A stretch of 64,000 nucleotides of DNA from CFX5 sp023384495 (lineage in GTDB: Bacteria; Chloroflexota; Anaerolineae; Caldilineales; Caldilineaceae): NCBI GenBank assembly GCA_048499455.1, contig JASNZV010000007.1, positions 211,524-275,523 of the forward strand, given 5' to 3'. The notes below the pieces were generated by a model. That model made no database searches. It was not told where the DNA came from and saw only the letters and a program-made list of their open reading frames with translations. Shown here piece by piece: positions 8,776-18,708 of the stretch (its first letter is position 1; each line of letters opens with the position of its first letter). Both the position numbers and the translations under genes were made by a program.

Positions 8776-10079
8776 GGCGCGCGCCCAATCTGCTGCGCAT
8801 CCAGCTCCTGCGCCCAGGCCAGCAGTTGTTCATCGGCGCCAAAACGCGCTGCCAGTTGCAGCCCCAGCGGCAGCCCCTCCGCGGTGACGCCGGCGGGGAT
8901 CGTGAGCGCGGGGAGGCCGGCATGGGTCCACGGCAGGTTCATCACCGGGTCGCCCGTGGCGTGGATGCCGGCGGGCGCCGGGCCGGTGGCCGCCGGGCAG
9001 AGCCAGAGGTCGATGCCTTCCGCATCCATCCGTTCGTGCAGTTCCGAACGCAACGTCAGGCAATGCGCCCGCGCCGCCGCCAACTCGTCCGCCCCGACGC
9101 TCATGCCCAGTTCGATCATCTCTCTCGTGCGGGGGCGATAGGTTGCCGCGTGGTCAGGGTAGATATGGGCATGTTCTTGGGCAAATTCGGCCCCCACCAT
9201 GCGTCTGTGCAAGGTGTTGAGCGGCTCGATTTCGGCAAAGAGGGGAAGCCGCTTGACGGTATATCCCGCCTGCGTGAGTTGGGCAATCTGCTGCTCGAAT
9301 TCAGCCAGCGCCGCCGGCTCGGTCTGCGCCAGATAAGCGCCTTCGGGAACAGCCAGCACCGGCGGGGATGGCTGGCTGTCCTCGCGCCGGCCGGCCAGCA
9401 ACACCGAGGCCGCCAGCCACATGCCCGCCACATCCTGGGTGAAAAGCCCCACATGGTCGGCGGTGCGCGAGAAGTAGACCAGGCCGGGCGTGACGATGCG
9501 GTCAAAGCTGGGCTTGAAGCCGATGACGCCACAAAAGGCCGCCGGGCGGATCACCGAGCCGATGGTCTGGGTGCCCAGGGCCAGGTCGCAGAGCCCCGCG
9601 GCCACCGCCGCCGCCGACCCGCTACTCGATCCGCCCGGCGTATGCGCCAGGTTGTGGGGATTGCGGGTGGGGCCCGGCTCAAAGAAGGCAAACTCGGTGG
9701 TGACCGTCTTGCCCAGGATCAGCGCGCCGGCCTCGCGCAACTGGCGCACGCAGGCGGCCTCTTCGCCCGCAAAGAGCGCCGGCGGGATCGCCGAACCGGC
9801 GCGCGTCACATAGCCTTCCACATGGAAGATGTCCTTGACGCCCACCAGCGCGCCAAAGAGGGGCGGCCGCGTGGCAGGGTTGGGGTGGTGCGCCAGCAGC
9901 GCATCCGCATCGGCGTGCAGCCGCGCCCGGCGATCCGGCTCGGGCAGCAGCGCCGCCACTTCGCCATCAATGGCCGCGATGCGGTCGCAGCGTTGGTCGA
10001 TGTGTGCGTGTGGGTCCAGCCTACCGTCGCGCAGTTGCGCCACCGTTGTAGCCAGCGGCACATGGTTGAGGTAATTCAC
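8772..10079 (-). CDS. Amidase signature family hydrolase
   Basis: The 435-residue protein carries the Ser-cisSer-Lys machinery of the amidase signature family: Lys82 in VGVKD, the glycine/serine-rich PGGSSSGSAAAVAAG loop (about residues 148-162) and the nucleophile Ser175 in GTQTIGSVIRPAAFCG. The family hydrolyses C-N bonds of amides; the exact substrate cannot be read from sequence. The start codon is GTG at 10079, preceded by TAGGAG at good spacing. Translational coupling to the downstream nucleoside hydrolase suggests a joint role in salvage or breakdown of a nucleoside- or ureide-like compound. It is not a GatA: no gatB or gatC is nearby. Confidence 0.92.
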   Translation of the reverse strand: MNYLNHVPLATTVAQLRDGRLDPHAHIDQRCDRIAAIDGEVAALLPEPDRRARLHADADALLAHHPNPATRPPLFGALVGVKDIFHVEGYVTRAGSAIPPALFAGEEAACVRQLREAGALILGKTVTTEFAFFEPGPTRNPHNLAHTPGGSSSGSAAAVAAGLCDLALGTQTIGSVIRPAAFCGVIGFKPSFDRIVTPGLVYFSRTADHVGLFTQDVAGMWLAASVLLAGRREDSQPSPPVLAVPEGAYLAQTEPAALAEFEQQIAQLTQAGYTVKRLPLFAEIEPLNTLHRRMVGAEFAQEHAHIYPDHAATYRPRTREMIELGMSVGADELAAARAHCLTLRSELHERMDAEGIDLWLCPAATGPAPAGIHATGDPVMNLPWTHAGLPALTIPAGVTAEGLPLGLQLAARFGADEQLLAWAQELDAQQIGRAP

Positions 10080-10191
10080 AGATCGCTCCTATACTCGGCT
10101 TTGTGCGTTGTCGTGAGATCGGCCACAAGATTCAATTTCATCTGTCTAGCAATGCGCGGCACCACTGCACAATAGCGTGGAAGGAGCAGCA

Positions 10192-10258
10192 GAGTGCGAC
10201 GCATGGGCGAGAAAATGAATGATCATACAGGAGTGATTGTGGCGCGTGCGTCGCACTC
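10192..10258. repeat. 12-bp perfect inverted repeat with 43-nt loop
   Basis: GAGTGCGACGCA (10192-10203) is the exact reverse complement of 10247-10258. It lies in the 206-bp gap downstream of ligA and upstream of the amidase start. There is no T-run, so a simple intrinsic terminator is not supported. A bidirectional structure or an operator is possible. Confidence 0.6.
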
Positions 10259-10285
10259 CACGGTTTCCTGCGGTGCTACCCAATG

Positions 10286-12331
<2,046 letters not shown>

Positions 12332-12334
12332 ACG

Positions 12335-13249
12335 TTAGTCGTTACCATTGTTTGGCGTGCGCGCCTTGATCCAGGCTCGAATTTCGGCAAAGGTTGTCGC
12401 ATCGAGCACAAAGTCGGCCAGCGACTCAAAATCCTCGCGGCGCAGGCGGCGCAACTGCGCCATGACCCGCTCCAGCCTGACACCGAACTTGCGCGCAATC
12501 AGCCGCGCAAGAATGGACAACTCGCCTTGTTCGATGCCTTGTTCGATGCCTTGTTCGATGCCTTGCTCAATGCCTTGTTCGATACCCTGTTCGATTAGCT
12601 CCTGACCGGCTTTTGTTTTTTCCAGTGGCGTCAACTGTAACATTGTTTCGATCTCCTTGTACGACAACTGGCTGAATCGTTGTATGACAAACATCGTCAA
12701 CAATTCAATCAGCCGGACTTCCAATGCATCACTCAACCGGGCATCCTCGCGGATTTCAACTACCCACTCTCTTGCGCGCTGGCGAATCTCTTCGGTGTCA
12801 GCCACGGCCAGCGGGCGCAACACATGCAGCACAGGATCCCGGGGTTGGGCGCTACGCAACAGATCAGGCAGCACACCGCGCCGCAGCCATTTTTCATGAC
12901 CGTCCGCCAATGGCCCCAATGTGGAGACGCCGGGGTCATGGCTATGGTCAAGAAAGAGCAGCAGCGCCTTCCACTCTGTACCGTTGAGTTGGGGCTGCTG
13001 CGTGTAAAAGAGCCCAATCTCATGCACAAGACGCCAATAAATCGACGGATCACGGTAGCCCTGCACCTCAAGAAAATAATGGCGCCCCCCTGGGGCCTCA
13101 GGCACGAGCAGCCCGTCCAGCCGCCGTTCAGCCTCCTTGAGCACCGGGCTGCTAAACTCGTAGCGACAGGCCGGCTCGATCTGGAAGAGCGCAAAGACCG
13201 CCTGAGGCGCAAGCTGGAAATACTCGTGGAACAGTCGGTCAGTCTGCAT
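12335..13249 (-). CDS. Rpn/DUF2887-type PD-(D/E)XK nuclease-like protein with EQGI tandem repeat
   Basis: The 304-residue protein has a PD-(D/E)XK-like N-terminal core (RRLDGLLVP...HYFLEVQGYRDPSIYWRLVHEI, with Asp, Glu and Gln in the expected order), as in the Rpn recombination-promoting nucleases and DUF2887 proteins. A low-complexity segment around residues 218-240 repeats Glu-Gln-Gly-Ile five times before a short helical C-terminus (LARLIARKFG, LRREDFESLADFVLDA) resembling DUF4351. Proteins of this group are often called putative transposases, but no inverted repeats flank this gene. It overlaps the upstream lipoprotein gene by 11 bp and ligA follows after 3 bp, so it sits inside a repair-flavoured operon. 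Confidence 0.85.
   Translation of the reverse strand: MQTDRLFHEYFQLAPQAVFALFQIEPACRYEFSSPVLKEAERRLDGLLVPEAPGGRHYFLEVQGYRDPSIYWRLVHEIGLFYTQQPQLNGTEWKALLLFLDHSHDPGVSTLGPLADGHEKWLRRGVLPDLLRSAQPRDPVLHVLRPLAVADTEEIRQRAREWVVEIREDARLSDALEVRLIELLTMFVIQRFSQLSYKEIETMLQLTPLEKTKAGQELIEQGIEQGIEQGIEQGIEQGIEQGELSILARLIARKFGVRLERVMAQLRRLRREDFESLADFVLDATTFAEIRAWIKARTPNNGND
12529..12597 (-). repeat. 12-bp coding tandem repeat (EQGI units)
   Basis: About five to six copies of a 12-bp unit (plus-strand TTCGATGCCTTG and close variants) encode the repeated Glu-Gln-Gly-Ile. Unit number is likely to vary between strains by slippage, in whole codons, so the frame is kept. Confidence 0.8.
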
Positions 13250-13697
13250 CGGATCCCTGGAGTCTCGTTTCGATGTGGGTCACATCCAGCGGCGCCCAGC
13301 CGACGAGGCCATCTTCGGCCTGAAGGCGATACCAGGCGCGGCCCTCAGCGGAAATGGGGTAGGTTGTGACAACGCCGCTTGGCTCGATCACGGTCAACGT
13401 AGCACCCACCCTATAGACTTCGAGCACCAGGGCCGCCCTACTGGGGCCGGCCATCAGCCGCAGTGGCGTATCGCCCACGACCGCCACCGTCTGGCCGACC
13501 TCCAGCGCCACCGAGGAGGCTGCCGACGCCGCCGCGGGTTGGGCCGGATGGACTGCCGGCAGCACCATCCCCCCCACCTGCGGATTGAGCGGCAGGCCGG
13601 CTGCGCGGTGCGGTGCGTTTGGATCGGCGCCACACGCGCTCAAAACAAGGATAGCGAGAAACAGGAGCGCTCTGCTCAGTAAGCATTTCCGATTCAT
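13239..13697 (-). CDS. Small SH3-like lipoprotein
   Basis: The 152-residue product has a lipoprotein signal peptide (ALLFLAILVLSAC, Cys about residue 22), an Ala/Pro-rich spacer, and a C-terminal bacterial SH3-like domain from about residue 65 (VGDTPLRLMAGPSRAALVLEVYRVGATLTVIEPSG...GRAWYRLQAEDGLVGWAPLDVT). Such SH3 domains often bind peptidoglycan or other cell-wall parts. Its ATG overlaps the polX stop by four bases (ATGA, 13694-13697) and its 3' end overlaps the Rpn-type gene. It is therefore translationally coupled inside the polX-ligA operon, an odd place for a surface lipoprotein. Confidence 0.8.
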   Translation of the reverse strand: MNRKCLLSRALLFLAILVLSACGADPNAPHRAAGLPLNPQVGGMVLPAVHPAQPAAASAASSVALEVGQTVAVVGDTPLRLMAGPSRAALVLEVYRVGATLTVIEPSGVVTTYPISAEGRAWYRLQAEDGLVGWAPLDVTHIETRLQGSDAD

Positions 13698-15493
13698 GAG
13701 GATTTCAACAGGGCCCGCATCGCTGGCAAAGGCTGGGTGTTGACCACATCAGCCGCGGTGAGCCAGGCTCGCCGCGCCGCGCCCAGCCCATATTCCATCA
13801 TCTCCATCCCGCTCAGCTCGTGGGCGTCGCTGTTGATGGCGATCTTGCAACCTAGTTCCACTGCACGGCGGGCGTAGACATCATTGACATCGAGGCGGCT
13901 GGGGTGGGCGTTGATCTCCACCACCGTTCCCGTCTCGGCGCACGCCTGCAGCACCTGCTCCATGTCCAGGTCGGCGGGGGGGCGCGAGCCGATCATGCGC
14001 CCCGTGGCGTGGCCGAGGATGTCCACATGCGGGTTGCGGATGGCCTTAAGACAGCGGGCGGTGATGGTGTCACGGTCCTGGCGCAGCCCGCTGTGGATGC
14101 TGGCGACGACCACGTCCAACTCCGCCAGCGCGTCGTCGGGCAGCCCCAGCGAGCCATCGGCCAGAATCTCGACCTCGATCCCGCGTAACAGCCGAAAATC
14201 GACGCCAGCCTCCACCCACTGCTGGTTGAGCGCGGCGATCTCGGCGGCCTGCTGATGCAGCCGTTCCGCGTCCAGGCCGCCCACCATACCCAGCCCAACG
14301 CTGTGGTCGCAGACCGCCCAATAGGCATAGCCGCGGCTGCGCGCAACTTCGGCCATCTCGGCGATGGAGGCTGTCCCATCGCTCCAGGTGCTGTGGCCAT
14401 GCAGCTCGCCGCGGATGTCGGCGAGGGAGACCAGAGCGGGCAGCGCGCCATCCCGCACCGCCTGCACCTCGCCCCGATTCTCGCGCAGCTCGGGAGGTGG
14501 GCAATCCAACCCCAGAAAGCGATAGAGGTCGGCCTCTTCCTCGAAGAAGCGTTCCTCACCGGCGGGCGCAGCGCCATCACCGGTGGCGGTCAACCCATAT
14601 TCGTTGAGGCTCCAGCCCTGGCGCAGCGCCAGTTCGCGAACCTCCACATTGTGCTCTTTGCTGCCGGTAAAGTATTGGAGCGCAGCGCCCCAGTGCTTCG
14701 CCTCCACCGCGCGCAGGTCTGCCTGCAAGCCATTGGCGAGCAGCACGCTGGTCTTGGTCTCGCCGGCGCCGATGACCTCATCCACCTGGGGTAGTATGCC
14801 AAAGGCGGCGATCACCTCGGCGGGCCGGTCGGTGACGACGAGAATGTCCAGATCGCCGATAGTCTCTTTCCAGCGGCGCAGGCTGCCGGCGGTCTCAATG
14901 CGGCGGATGGCGTCGCCGGGCAGGGCGTCGCGCAGCCCGGCAATGAGCGCCAACGCCAGCGGCCGCGCGACGCCGATGGGCGTGCGGCCATCACCGCGGC
15001 GGGCCAGCAGTTCGATGCCCTTGAGAATCTTCTGTTCGCTCTTTTCGCCAAAACCCTTGAGGCTGCGCAGTTTGCCGGCCTCGGCCGCGGCCTTGAGCTC
15101 GGCCACACTGGTGATCGCCAGCTCTTGCCAGAGCCGGCGCGCCTTCTTGGGCCCCATGTCGGGCACCTGCATCATCTCCACCACGCCGATGGGCACCTGC
15201 TCTTTGAGCGCCTCGATCTCAGCCACCGACCCCTGTTCCAGCAACTCGGTGATGAGCCCGGCGATGCCGGCGCCGATGCCGGGCACCTTTTTGAGGTTGC
15301 CCTCGGCATGGATGGCGTGGATCGGTTGGCCCAGCTCACGAACGGTTTCGGCGGCGTTCTGAAAGGCAATGATGCGGAAGCGGTTGGCCTCCAGGATCTG
15401 GAGCATGTCGGCCATGAGCGAAAGCGTAGCGGCCACGTCGGCGTTGGACACATGGCCGGCTCGGTGGGTTTCGGATGGAGCGTCAATTGGCAT
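13694..15493 (-). CDS. polX: Family X DNA polymerase with PHP domain
   Basis: The 599-residue protein fills short gaps in DNA repair. From the N-terminus it shows helix-hairpin-helix motifs (VPGIGAGIAGLI, VPDMGPKKARRLW, LKGFGEKSEQKIL), the nucleotidyltransferase core with GSLRRWKETIGDLDILV (metal Asp pair), a thumb region (LQYFTGSKEHNVEVRELAL), and a C-terminal PHP domain (GELHGHSTWSDG, VCDHS, EVEILADG, SIHSGLRQ, EINAHPSRLD, INSDAH). PHP domains of bacterial PolX have 3'-5' exonuclease activity. Length fits the bacterial PolX family (about 570). It is the first gene of the operon that ends with ligA, and has an extended -10 promoter 40 bp upstream. Confidence 0.96.
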   Translation of the reverse strand: MPIDAPSETHRAGHVSNADVAATLSLMADMLQILEANRFRIIAFQNAAETVRELGQPIHAIHAEGNLKKVPGIGAGIAGLITELLEQGSVAEIEALKEQVPIGVVEMMQVPDMGPKKARRLWQELAITSVAELKAAAEAGKLRSLKGFGEKSEQKILKGIELLARRGDGRTPIGVARPLALALIAGLRDALPGDAIRRIETAGSLRRWKETIGDLDILVVTDRPAEVIAAFGILPQVDEVIGAGETKTSVLLANGLQADLRAVEAKHWGAALQYFTGSKEHNVEVRELALRQGWSLNEYGLTATGDGAAPAGEERFFEEEADLYRFLGLDCPPPELRENRGEVQAVRDGALPALVSLADIRGELHGHSTWSDGTASIAEMAEVARSRGYAYWAVCDHSVGLGMVGGLDAERLHQQAAEIAALNQQWVEAGVDFRLLRGIEVEILADGSLGLPDDALAELDVVVASIHSGLRQDRDTITARCLKAIRNPHVDILGHATGRMIGSRPPADLDMEQVLQACAETGTVVEINAHPSRLDVNDVYARRAVELGCKIAINSDAHELSGMEMMEYGLGAARRAWLTAADVVNTQPLPAMRALLKSS

Positions 15494-15532
15494 GGTTGTA
15501 GCGCCCAGAATTAGAATGATTGTTCTATGCCG

Positions 15533-15560
15533 ATTATACCATAACCCGCTCGCTCAACAA
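15533..15560 (-). promoter_or_regulatory. Promoter of the polX operon
   Basis: On the minus strand TTGTTG (15560-15555), a 16-bp spacer and TATAAT (15538-15533) preceded by TGG form an extended -10 sigma-70-type promoter. The -10 ends 39 nt before the polX ATG at 15493. Confidence 0.6.
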
Positions 15561-15578
15561 ACGAAAAGGCGTTAATAA

Positions 15579-15890
15579 TCACTCAATCGGCTCGACAAAG
15601 ACCTCGATATTGCCGCCGCAGGCCAGCCCCACGGTCATGGCGAGCTCGTCGGCGATGCCATATTCCACCAGGCGAGGCTGGCCGCTGTCGAGCACGGCCA
15701 GCGCCTCTTGCACCACCGCGCCCTCCACACAGCCGCCGCTCACCGAGCCGGCCATCTCGCCGGCGGACGAGATCGCCATCTTTGCGCCCAGCGGCCGCGG
15801 CGCCGATCCGTAAACCTTGACCACGGTCGCCAGCGCCACCTGTTTGCCTTCGCTGCGCCAGCGCTCGATTTCAGAAAGGACTTCACGCAT
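15579..15890 (-). CDS. Short XdhC/CoxI-family protein
   Basis: The 103-residue protein corresponds to the N-terminal XdhC_CoxI domain alone (LATVVKVYGSAPRPLGAKMAIS, GSVSGGCVEGAVVQEAL, ACGGNIEVFVEP). Full XdhC proteins continue with a Rossmann domain and insert sulfurated molybdenum cofactor into xanthine or CO dehydrogenase. Single-domain forms are usually paired with a second half or with the molybdoenzyme, but neither is present here. GGAG sits 9 bp before the ATG. It could be a shortened or stand-alone member. Confidence 0.85.
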   Translation of the reverse strand: MREVLSEIERWRSEGKQVALATVVKVYGSAPRPLGAKMAISSAGEMAGSVSGGCVEGAVVQEALAVLDSGQPRLVEYGIADELAMTVGLACGGNIEVFVEPIE

Positions 15891-15913
15891 GTTGGTTTCT
15901 CCAGTTGATTCTG

Positions 15914-16660
15914 TTAATCGTTTGGGCGCAAAAAGTCGAGTTGGGCGGCGATTGAGCTAGCGCGAGCCTCGGCCGCGGCAGCTTTGGCCGCGGGAGACTC
16001 GTCCACATCCGTCGGGGGGATGACCGGCTCGCCTGTGCGGTCGTCGATGAGCACCGGTTCTTGCCGGTTGGGGTTGATGCCCAGCCAGGCGCGATTCGTT
16101 GCGCTGTACAGATAGCCCCGTTCATCGGCGGCCAGCGGTTCGTAGCGATCCCCGGCCAGCCGGTAGCCAGCGAGGCGGCAGGGCGCATCATCCGTTTCGC
16201 CTGTGTCGAGAACAAAATACTCCTCGACGCCTGCCTGCTCATAGATGCGCCGCTTCTCGCTGTGGTCCAGACTGGCCAACCGGGGTGAGGTGACCTCCAA
16301 CACAAAACGGGGCGCGGTTCCCTCGGCGGCCACATCGAAGCGGCTGCGCGGTTGCTCTGGCGACGCCACGTTGGGGATGACAGCCAGGTCGGGCGCGGGC
16401 TGGGGCAAGTCATCGACACCCCATACGAGCTTGACCCCGCTGATGACCAACGTGGATGGGTTATAACGATGCAGGTAGCGAAAGAGGCGGCGCAGAGCGC
16501 TCGCTAGATTCTCATGCCGGGCGCCGTTGTTGAACTCGTCGCCCTCCTGCGGGTCGAGAAAATCTGCGGCGTCCAGAGGCAGCCACTGGTAACTGGGCTG
16601 ACCGGTCTTGTCGTAGTGGATGATCTGTCGCCGGCCAAAGTGAAATTTGTCTGATTGCAC
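15914..16660 (-). CDS. Uma2-family (DUF820) putative endonuclease
   Basis: The 248-residue protein has the PD-(D/E)XK-like Uma2 core: an early 'GARHENLASALRRLF' helix, QPAPDLAVIPN (acidic residue of the core), FVLEVTSPRLASLDHSEKRRIYEQAGVEEYFVLD (Glu and Lys of the active site) and a Gly-rich tail describing a value fold. Start is GTG at 16660. The C-terminal 35 residues are Ala-rich and helical. Uma2 genes are abundant in Chloroflexota and cyanobacteria, but their function is unclear. An extended -10 box (TGGTATAAT) lies on the minus strand at 16751-16743. Confidence 0.85.
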   Translation of the reverse strand: MQSDKFHFGRRQIIHYDKTGQPSYQWLPLDAADFLDPQEGDEFNNGARHENLASALRRLFRYLHRYNPSTLVISGVKLVWGVDDLPQPAPDLAVIPNVASPEQPRSRFDVAAEGTAPRFVLEVTSPRLASLDHSEKRRIYEQAGVEEYFVLDTGETDDAPCRLAGYRLAGDRYEPLAADERGYLYSATNRAWLGINPNRQEPVLIDDRTGEPVIPPTDVDESPAAKAAAAEARASSIAAQLDFLRPND

Positions 16661-16742
16661 GATCTACGCTCGCAATAAAGTATAAAGAAACTGATAAAGC
16701 GGCGCAACAAAGGCGCCGAGCCACAATGGAACACCCACCGGA

Positions 16743-16751
16743 ATTATACCA
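16743..16751 (-). promoter_or_regulatory. Extended -10 (TGGTATAAT) for the Uma2 gene
   Basis: A perfect TG-G-TATAAT on the minus strand lies about 83 bp before the GTG start of the Uma2 gene. No convincing -35 box is seen. Confidence 0.45.
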
Positions 16752-16823
16752 TGCGAGCGCCACGTTGGGCGATCCGGGGGGCCATCCACAAGGGTCGGCC
16801 TGGACCTGTGCGCGACACACGGG

Positions 16824-16853
16824 TTCGAGACAATCCATGCCAACGGGTATAAT
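16824..16853 (+). promoter_or_regulatory. Candidate promoter of the amine oxidase gene
   Basis: TTCGAG and TATAAT (16848-16853) are separated by 18 bp. A perfect 12-bp palindrome follows directly (16859-16870), at or just after the expected transcription start. Confidence 0.45.
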
Positions 16854-16858
16854 GGAGC

Positions 16859-16870
16859 GGCGCATGCGCC
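16859..16870. promoter_or_regulatory. Palindrome GGCGCATGCGCC, candidate operator
   Basis: A perfect 12-bp palindrome begins 5 bp downstream of the TATAAT box upstream of the amine oxidase gene. Its position would suit a repressor site. No regulator gene is adjacent. Confidence 0.35.
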
Positions 16871-16946
16871 GTGCGGCTCGCCCCGATGGTGCTGGCGTCT
16901 ATCCCCACAGCAACAGACTCTGTTCATTCAGGAGAACGATCAGACC

Positions 16947-18362
16947 ATGGGAACCAAGAATTGGGCATTCCAGTCGGCCTCGTCATCGCTTGCGCAAACC
17001 GCCGCAACCGCGGCGCCGCGCGTTGTCGTCATCGGCGCGGGGATGGCCGGGCTGGTGGCGGCGCGCCTGCTCCATGACTCAGGTTTTGCCGTGACGGTGA
17101 TTGAATCGCGCAACCGGCTCGGTGGCCGCACCTGGACGGACGATTCGCTCGGCGCTCCGATCGACTTGGGCGGCTCATGGATCCACCGCGCCGACCACAA
17201 CCCGCTCACCGCCTGGTGCAAACAACTCGGTATTGAACTCGCCATTACGTCGGATGAGGCGCGCTATTGGTTCGAGGGAAAGCTGGTCATGGAACGCAAC
17301 GCGGTGTGGCGGCGCGCCTGGCGCGGCCGGTTGCTGGCCGATCTGGCGCTGGCCGGGGCCGTGTGCTACCAGCGACTCCTGCGGCGGGTGGGGCGGCGGG
17401 TGAACCTATCGCTGGCCGATGTCATCGAGCCGGTGCTACACAGCCGCTGGCTGCCCGCCTTGGATCGGCGCGTGTTGGCGTCGATTGTCTCCACATCCGA
17501 GGGGGTGCAGGGGGCGCCGGCGGCGTACATCGACATCGAGGATTGGTTTCCCAGCGAAGCGCACGGCGTCAATGCCATGCCCTGCGGCGGCTACCGGCAA
17601 TTGATTGACGATGTGGCAACAGGGTTATCCATTCGGCTGGCCACACCGGTCCAAACATTGGCCTATGGCGAAGAGGGCGTGCGCGCCGTCACGCCACAGG
17701 AGACGCTGCGCGCCGACTTTGCCGTGGTCACCGCGCCGCTGGGCGTCTTACAGGCGGGCAAATTGCGTTTCGACCCGCCATTGCCGCCGCACAAGGAAGC
17801 GGCCATGCAGCGGATTGGCTATGGCGGCCAGGGGGTGCTCGGCAAGATCATTATGCGTTTTCCGCGCCGCTTTTGGCCTGCAGACAAACAATGGCTTATC
17901 TCGCTACCGCCTAGCCCGGATCAACGCGGCGTCTTTACAAGTTGGATCAGCCTGGAGACGATTGTGGGGGCGCCGGTGTTGATGGCCTTCACCAATGGGC
18001 GCGCGGCGGCCCACTTCGACCGCAACGCCAGCGACGATGAAGTCTGCGCAGCGGCCATGGGCGTCCTTGAACGCATGTTTCCCGGCCAGGCTGTGCCCCC
18101 AGAACGCTTTGTATTCACCCGCTGGCTGACCGACCCGTGGGCGCTGGGCAGCTATTCGTACCCCGCCGTGGGCAGCACGCCGGACGACCGCGTGGCCTAT
18201 GCCGAGCCGGTGGCCGGGCGCGTCTTTTTTGCGGGCGAGGCCACACAGACGGTCGATTTTGGCACCGTCCACGCCGCGCTGCGTTCCGGCGAAACGGCAG
18301 CCAGGCGCCTCTTCCGCGCCCATACGGGCTACGAACCGGTTTGGCAGCCGCCCTGGGTGTAG
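16947..18362 (+). CDS. Flavin-dependent amine oxidase
   Basis: The 471-residue product has the FAD-binding dinucleotide fold at residues about 27-60 (VVVIGAGMAGLVAARLL and IESRNRLGGRTWTDD), LGGSWIHRADHNPL, and the C-terminal FAD contact FFAGEATQTVDFGTVHAALRSGETAARRL. This is the architecture of monoamine and polyamine oxidases, which oxidise amines to aldehydes with H2O2 release. The substrate cannot be told from sequence. The Ala-rich first 25 residues may be a weak export signal or just a tail. AGGAG precedes the ATG by about 11 bp. It stands alone, with its own promoter. Confidence 0.92.
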   Translation: MGTKNWAFQSASSSLAQTAATAAPRVVVIGAGMAGLVAARLLHDSGFAVTVIESRNRLGGRTWTDDSLGAPIDLGGSWIHRADHNPLTAWCKQLGIELAITSDEARYWFEGKLVMERNAVWRRAWRGRLLADLALAGAVCYQRLLRRVGRRVNLSLADVIEPVLHSRWLPALDRRVLASIVSTSEGVQGAPAAYIDIEDWFPSEAHGVNAMPCGGYRQLIDDVATGLSIRLATPVQTLAYGEEGVRAVTPQETLRADFAVVTAPLGVLQAGKLRFDPPLPPHKEAAMQRIGYGGQGVLGKIIMRFPRRFWPADKQWLISLPPSPDQRGVFTSWISLETIVGAPVLMAFTNGRAAAHFDRNASDDEVCAAAMGVLERMFPGQAVPPERFVFTRWLTDPWALGSYSYPAVGSTPDDRVAYAEPVAGRVFFAGEATQTVDFGTVHAALRSGETAARRLFRAHTGYEPVWQPPWV

Positions 18363-18441
18363 AGAGGATCAGAGCTATACTCGCCTATATCAACGTATCT
18401 TCATTGATTTGGATTGATTTGGGTGTGCTAGCATTAGCTGC

Positions 18442-18447
18442 TATCAT
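18442..18447 (+). promoter_or_regulatory. -10 box (TATCAT) of hicAB
   Basis: TATCAT ends 6 nt before the ATG of hicA at 18454 and there is no Shine-Dalgarno sequence, which fits leaderless transcription. Confidence 0.4.
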
Positions 18448-18453
18448 TTTGGC

Positions 18454-18708
18454 ATGAAGGCTGCGCACCGCCGCACGTTGACGGCCATCTTTAGCACGCC
18501 TACGCCGACCAATCTGACGTGGCGGCAAATCGATGCTTTGTTTGTAGCGCTTGGCGCTCAGGTGATTGAAGGCCGCAGTTCACGCGTGCGGTTTGATCTC
18601 AATGGTGTCATCGCGACCTTTCATCGCCCCCACCCGCAAAAGGAAGCAAAGCCCTACCAGGTGCGTGATGCACGTCAGTTCTTGGTGCAGGCAGGAGTTA
18701 GATCATGA
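18454..18708 (+). CDS. hicA: HicA-family mRNA interferase toxin
   Basis: The 84-residue protein has the dsRBD-like HicA fold: TWRQIDALFVALGAQVIEGRSSRVRFDLNG, then the FHRPHPQKEAKPYQVRDARQFLVQAGV tail typical of the longer HicA subgroup. These toxins cut mRNA in trans. The classical GSH active site reads RSSR here, as in relatives of this subgroup. Its stop overlaps the hicB ATG (ATGA at 18705-18708), the standard coupling of toxin-antitoxin genes. Confidence 0.9.
   Translation: MKAAHRRTLTAIFSTPTPTNLTWRQIDALFVALGAQVIEGRSSRVRFDLNGVIATFHRPHPQKEAKPYQVRDARQFLVQAGVRS

Noticed and set aside
8826..10175. Plus-strand open frame antisense to the amidase gene
   Set aside because: The amidase catalytic triad is on the minus strand; the plus-strand product is Arg-rich with no homology.
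12529..12597. CRISPR-like short repeats
   Set aside because: Units are 12 bp without spacers and lie inside a coding frame.
12335..13249. Possible transposase or insertion sequence at the Rpn-type gene
   Set aside because: No terminal inverted repeats or target duplication flank it, and it is tightly packed in an operon. It is better described as a PD-(D/E)XK nuclease-like protein.
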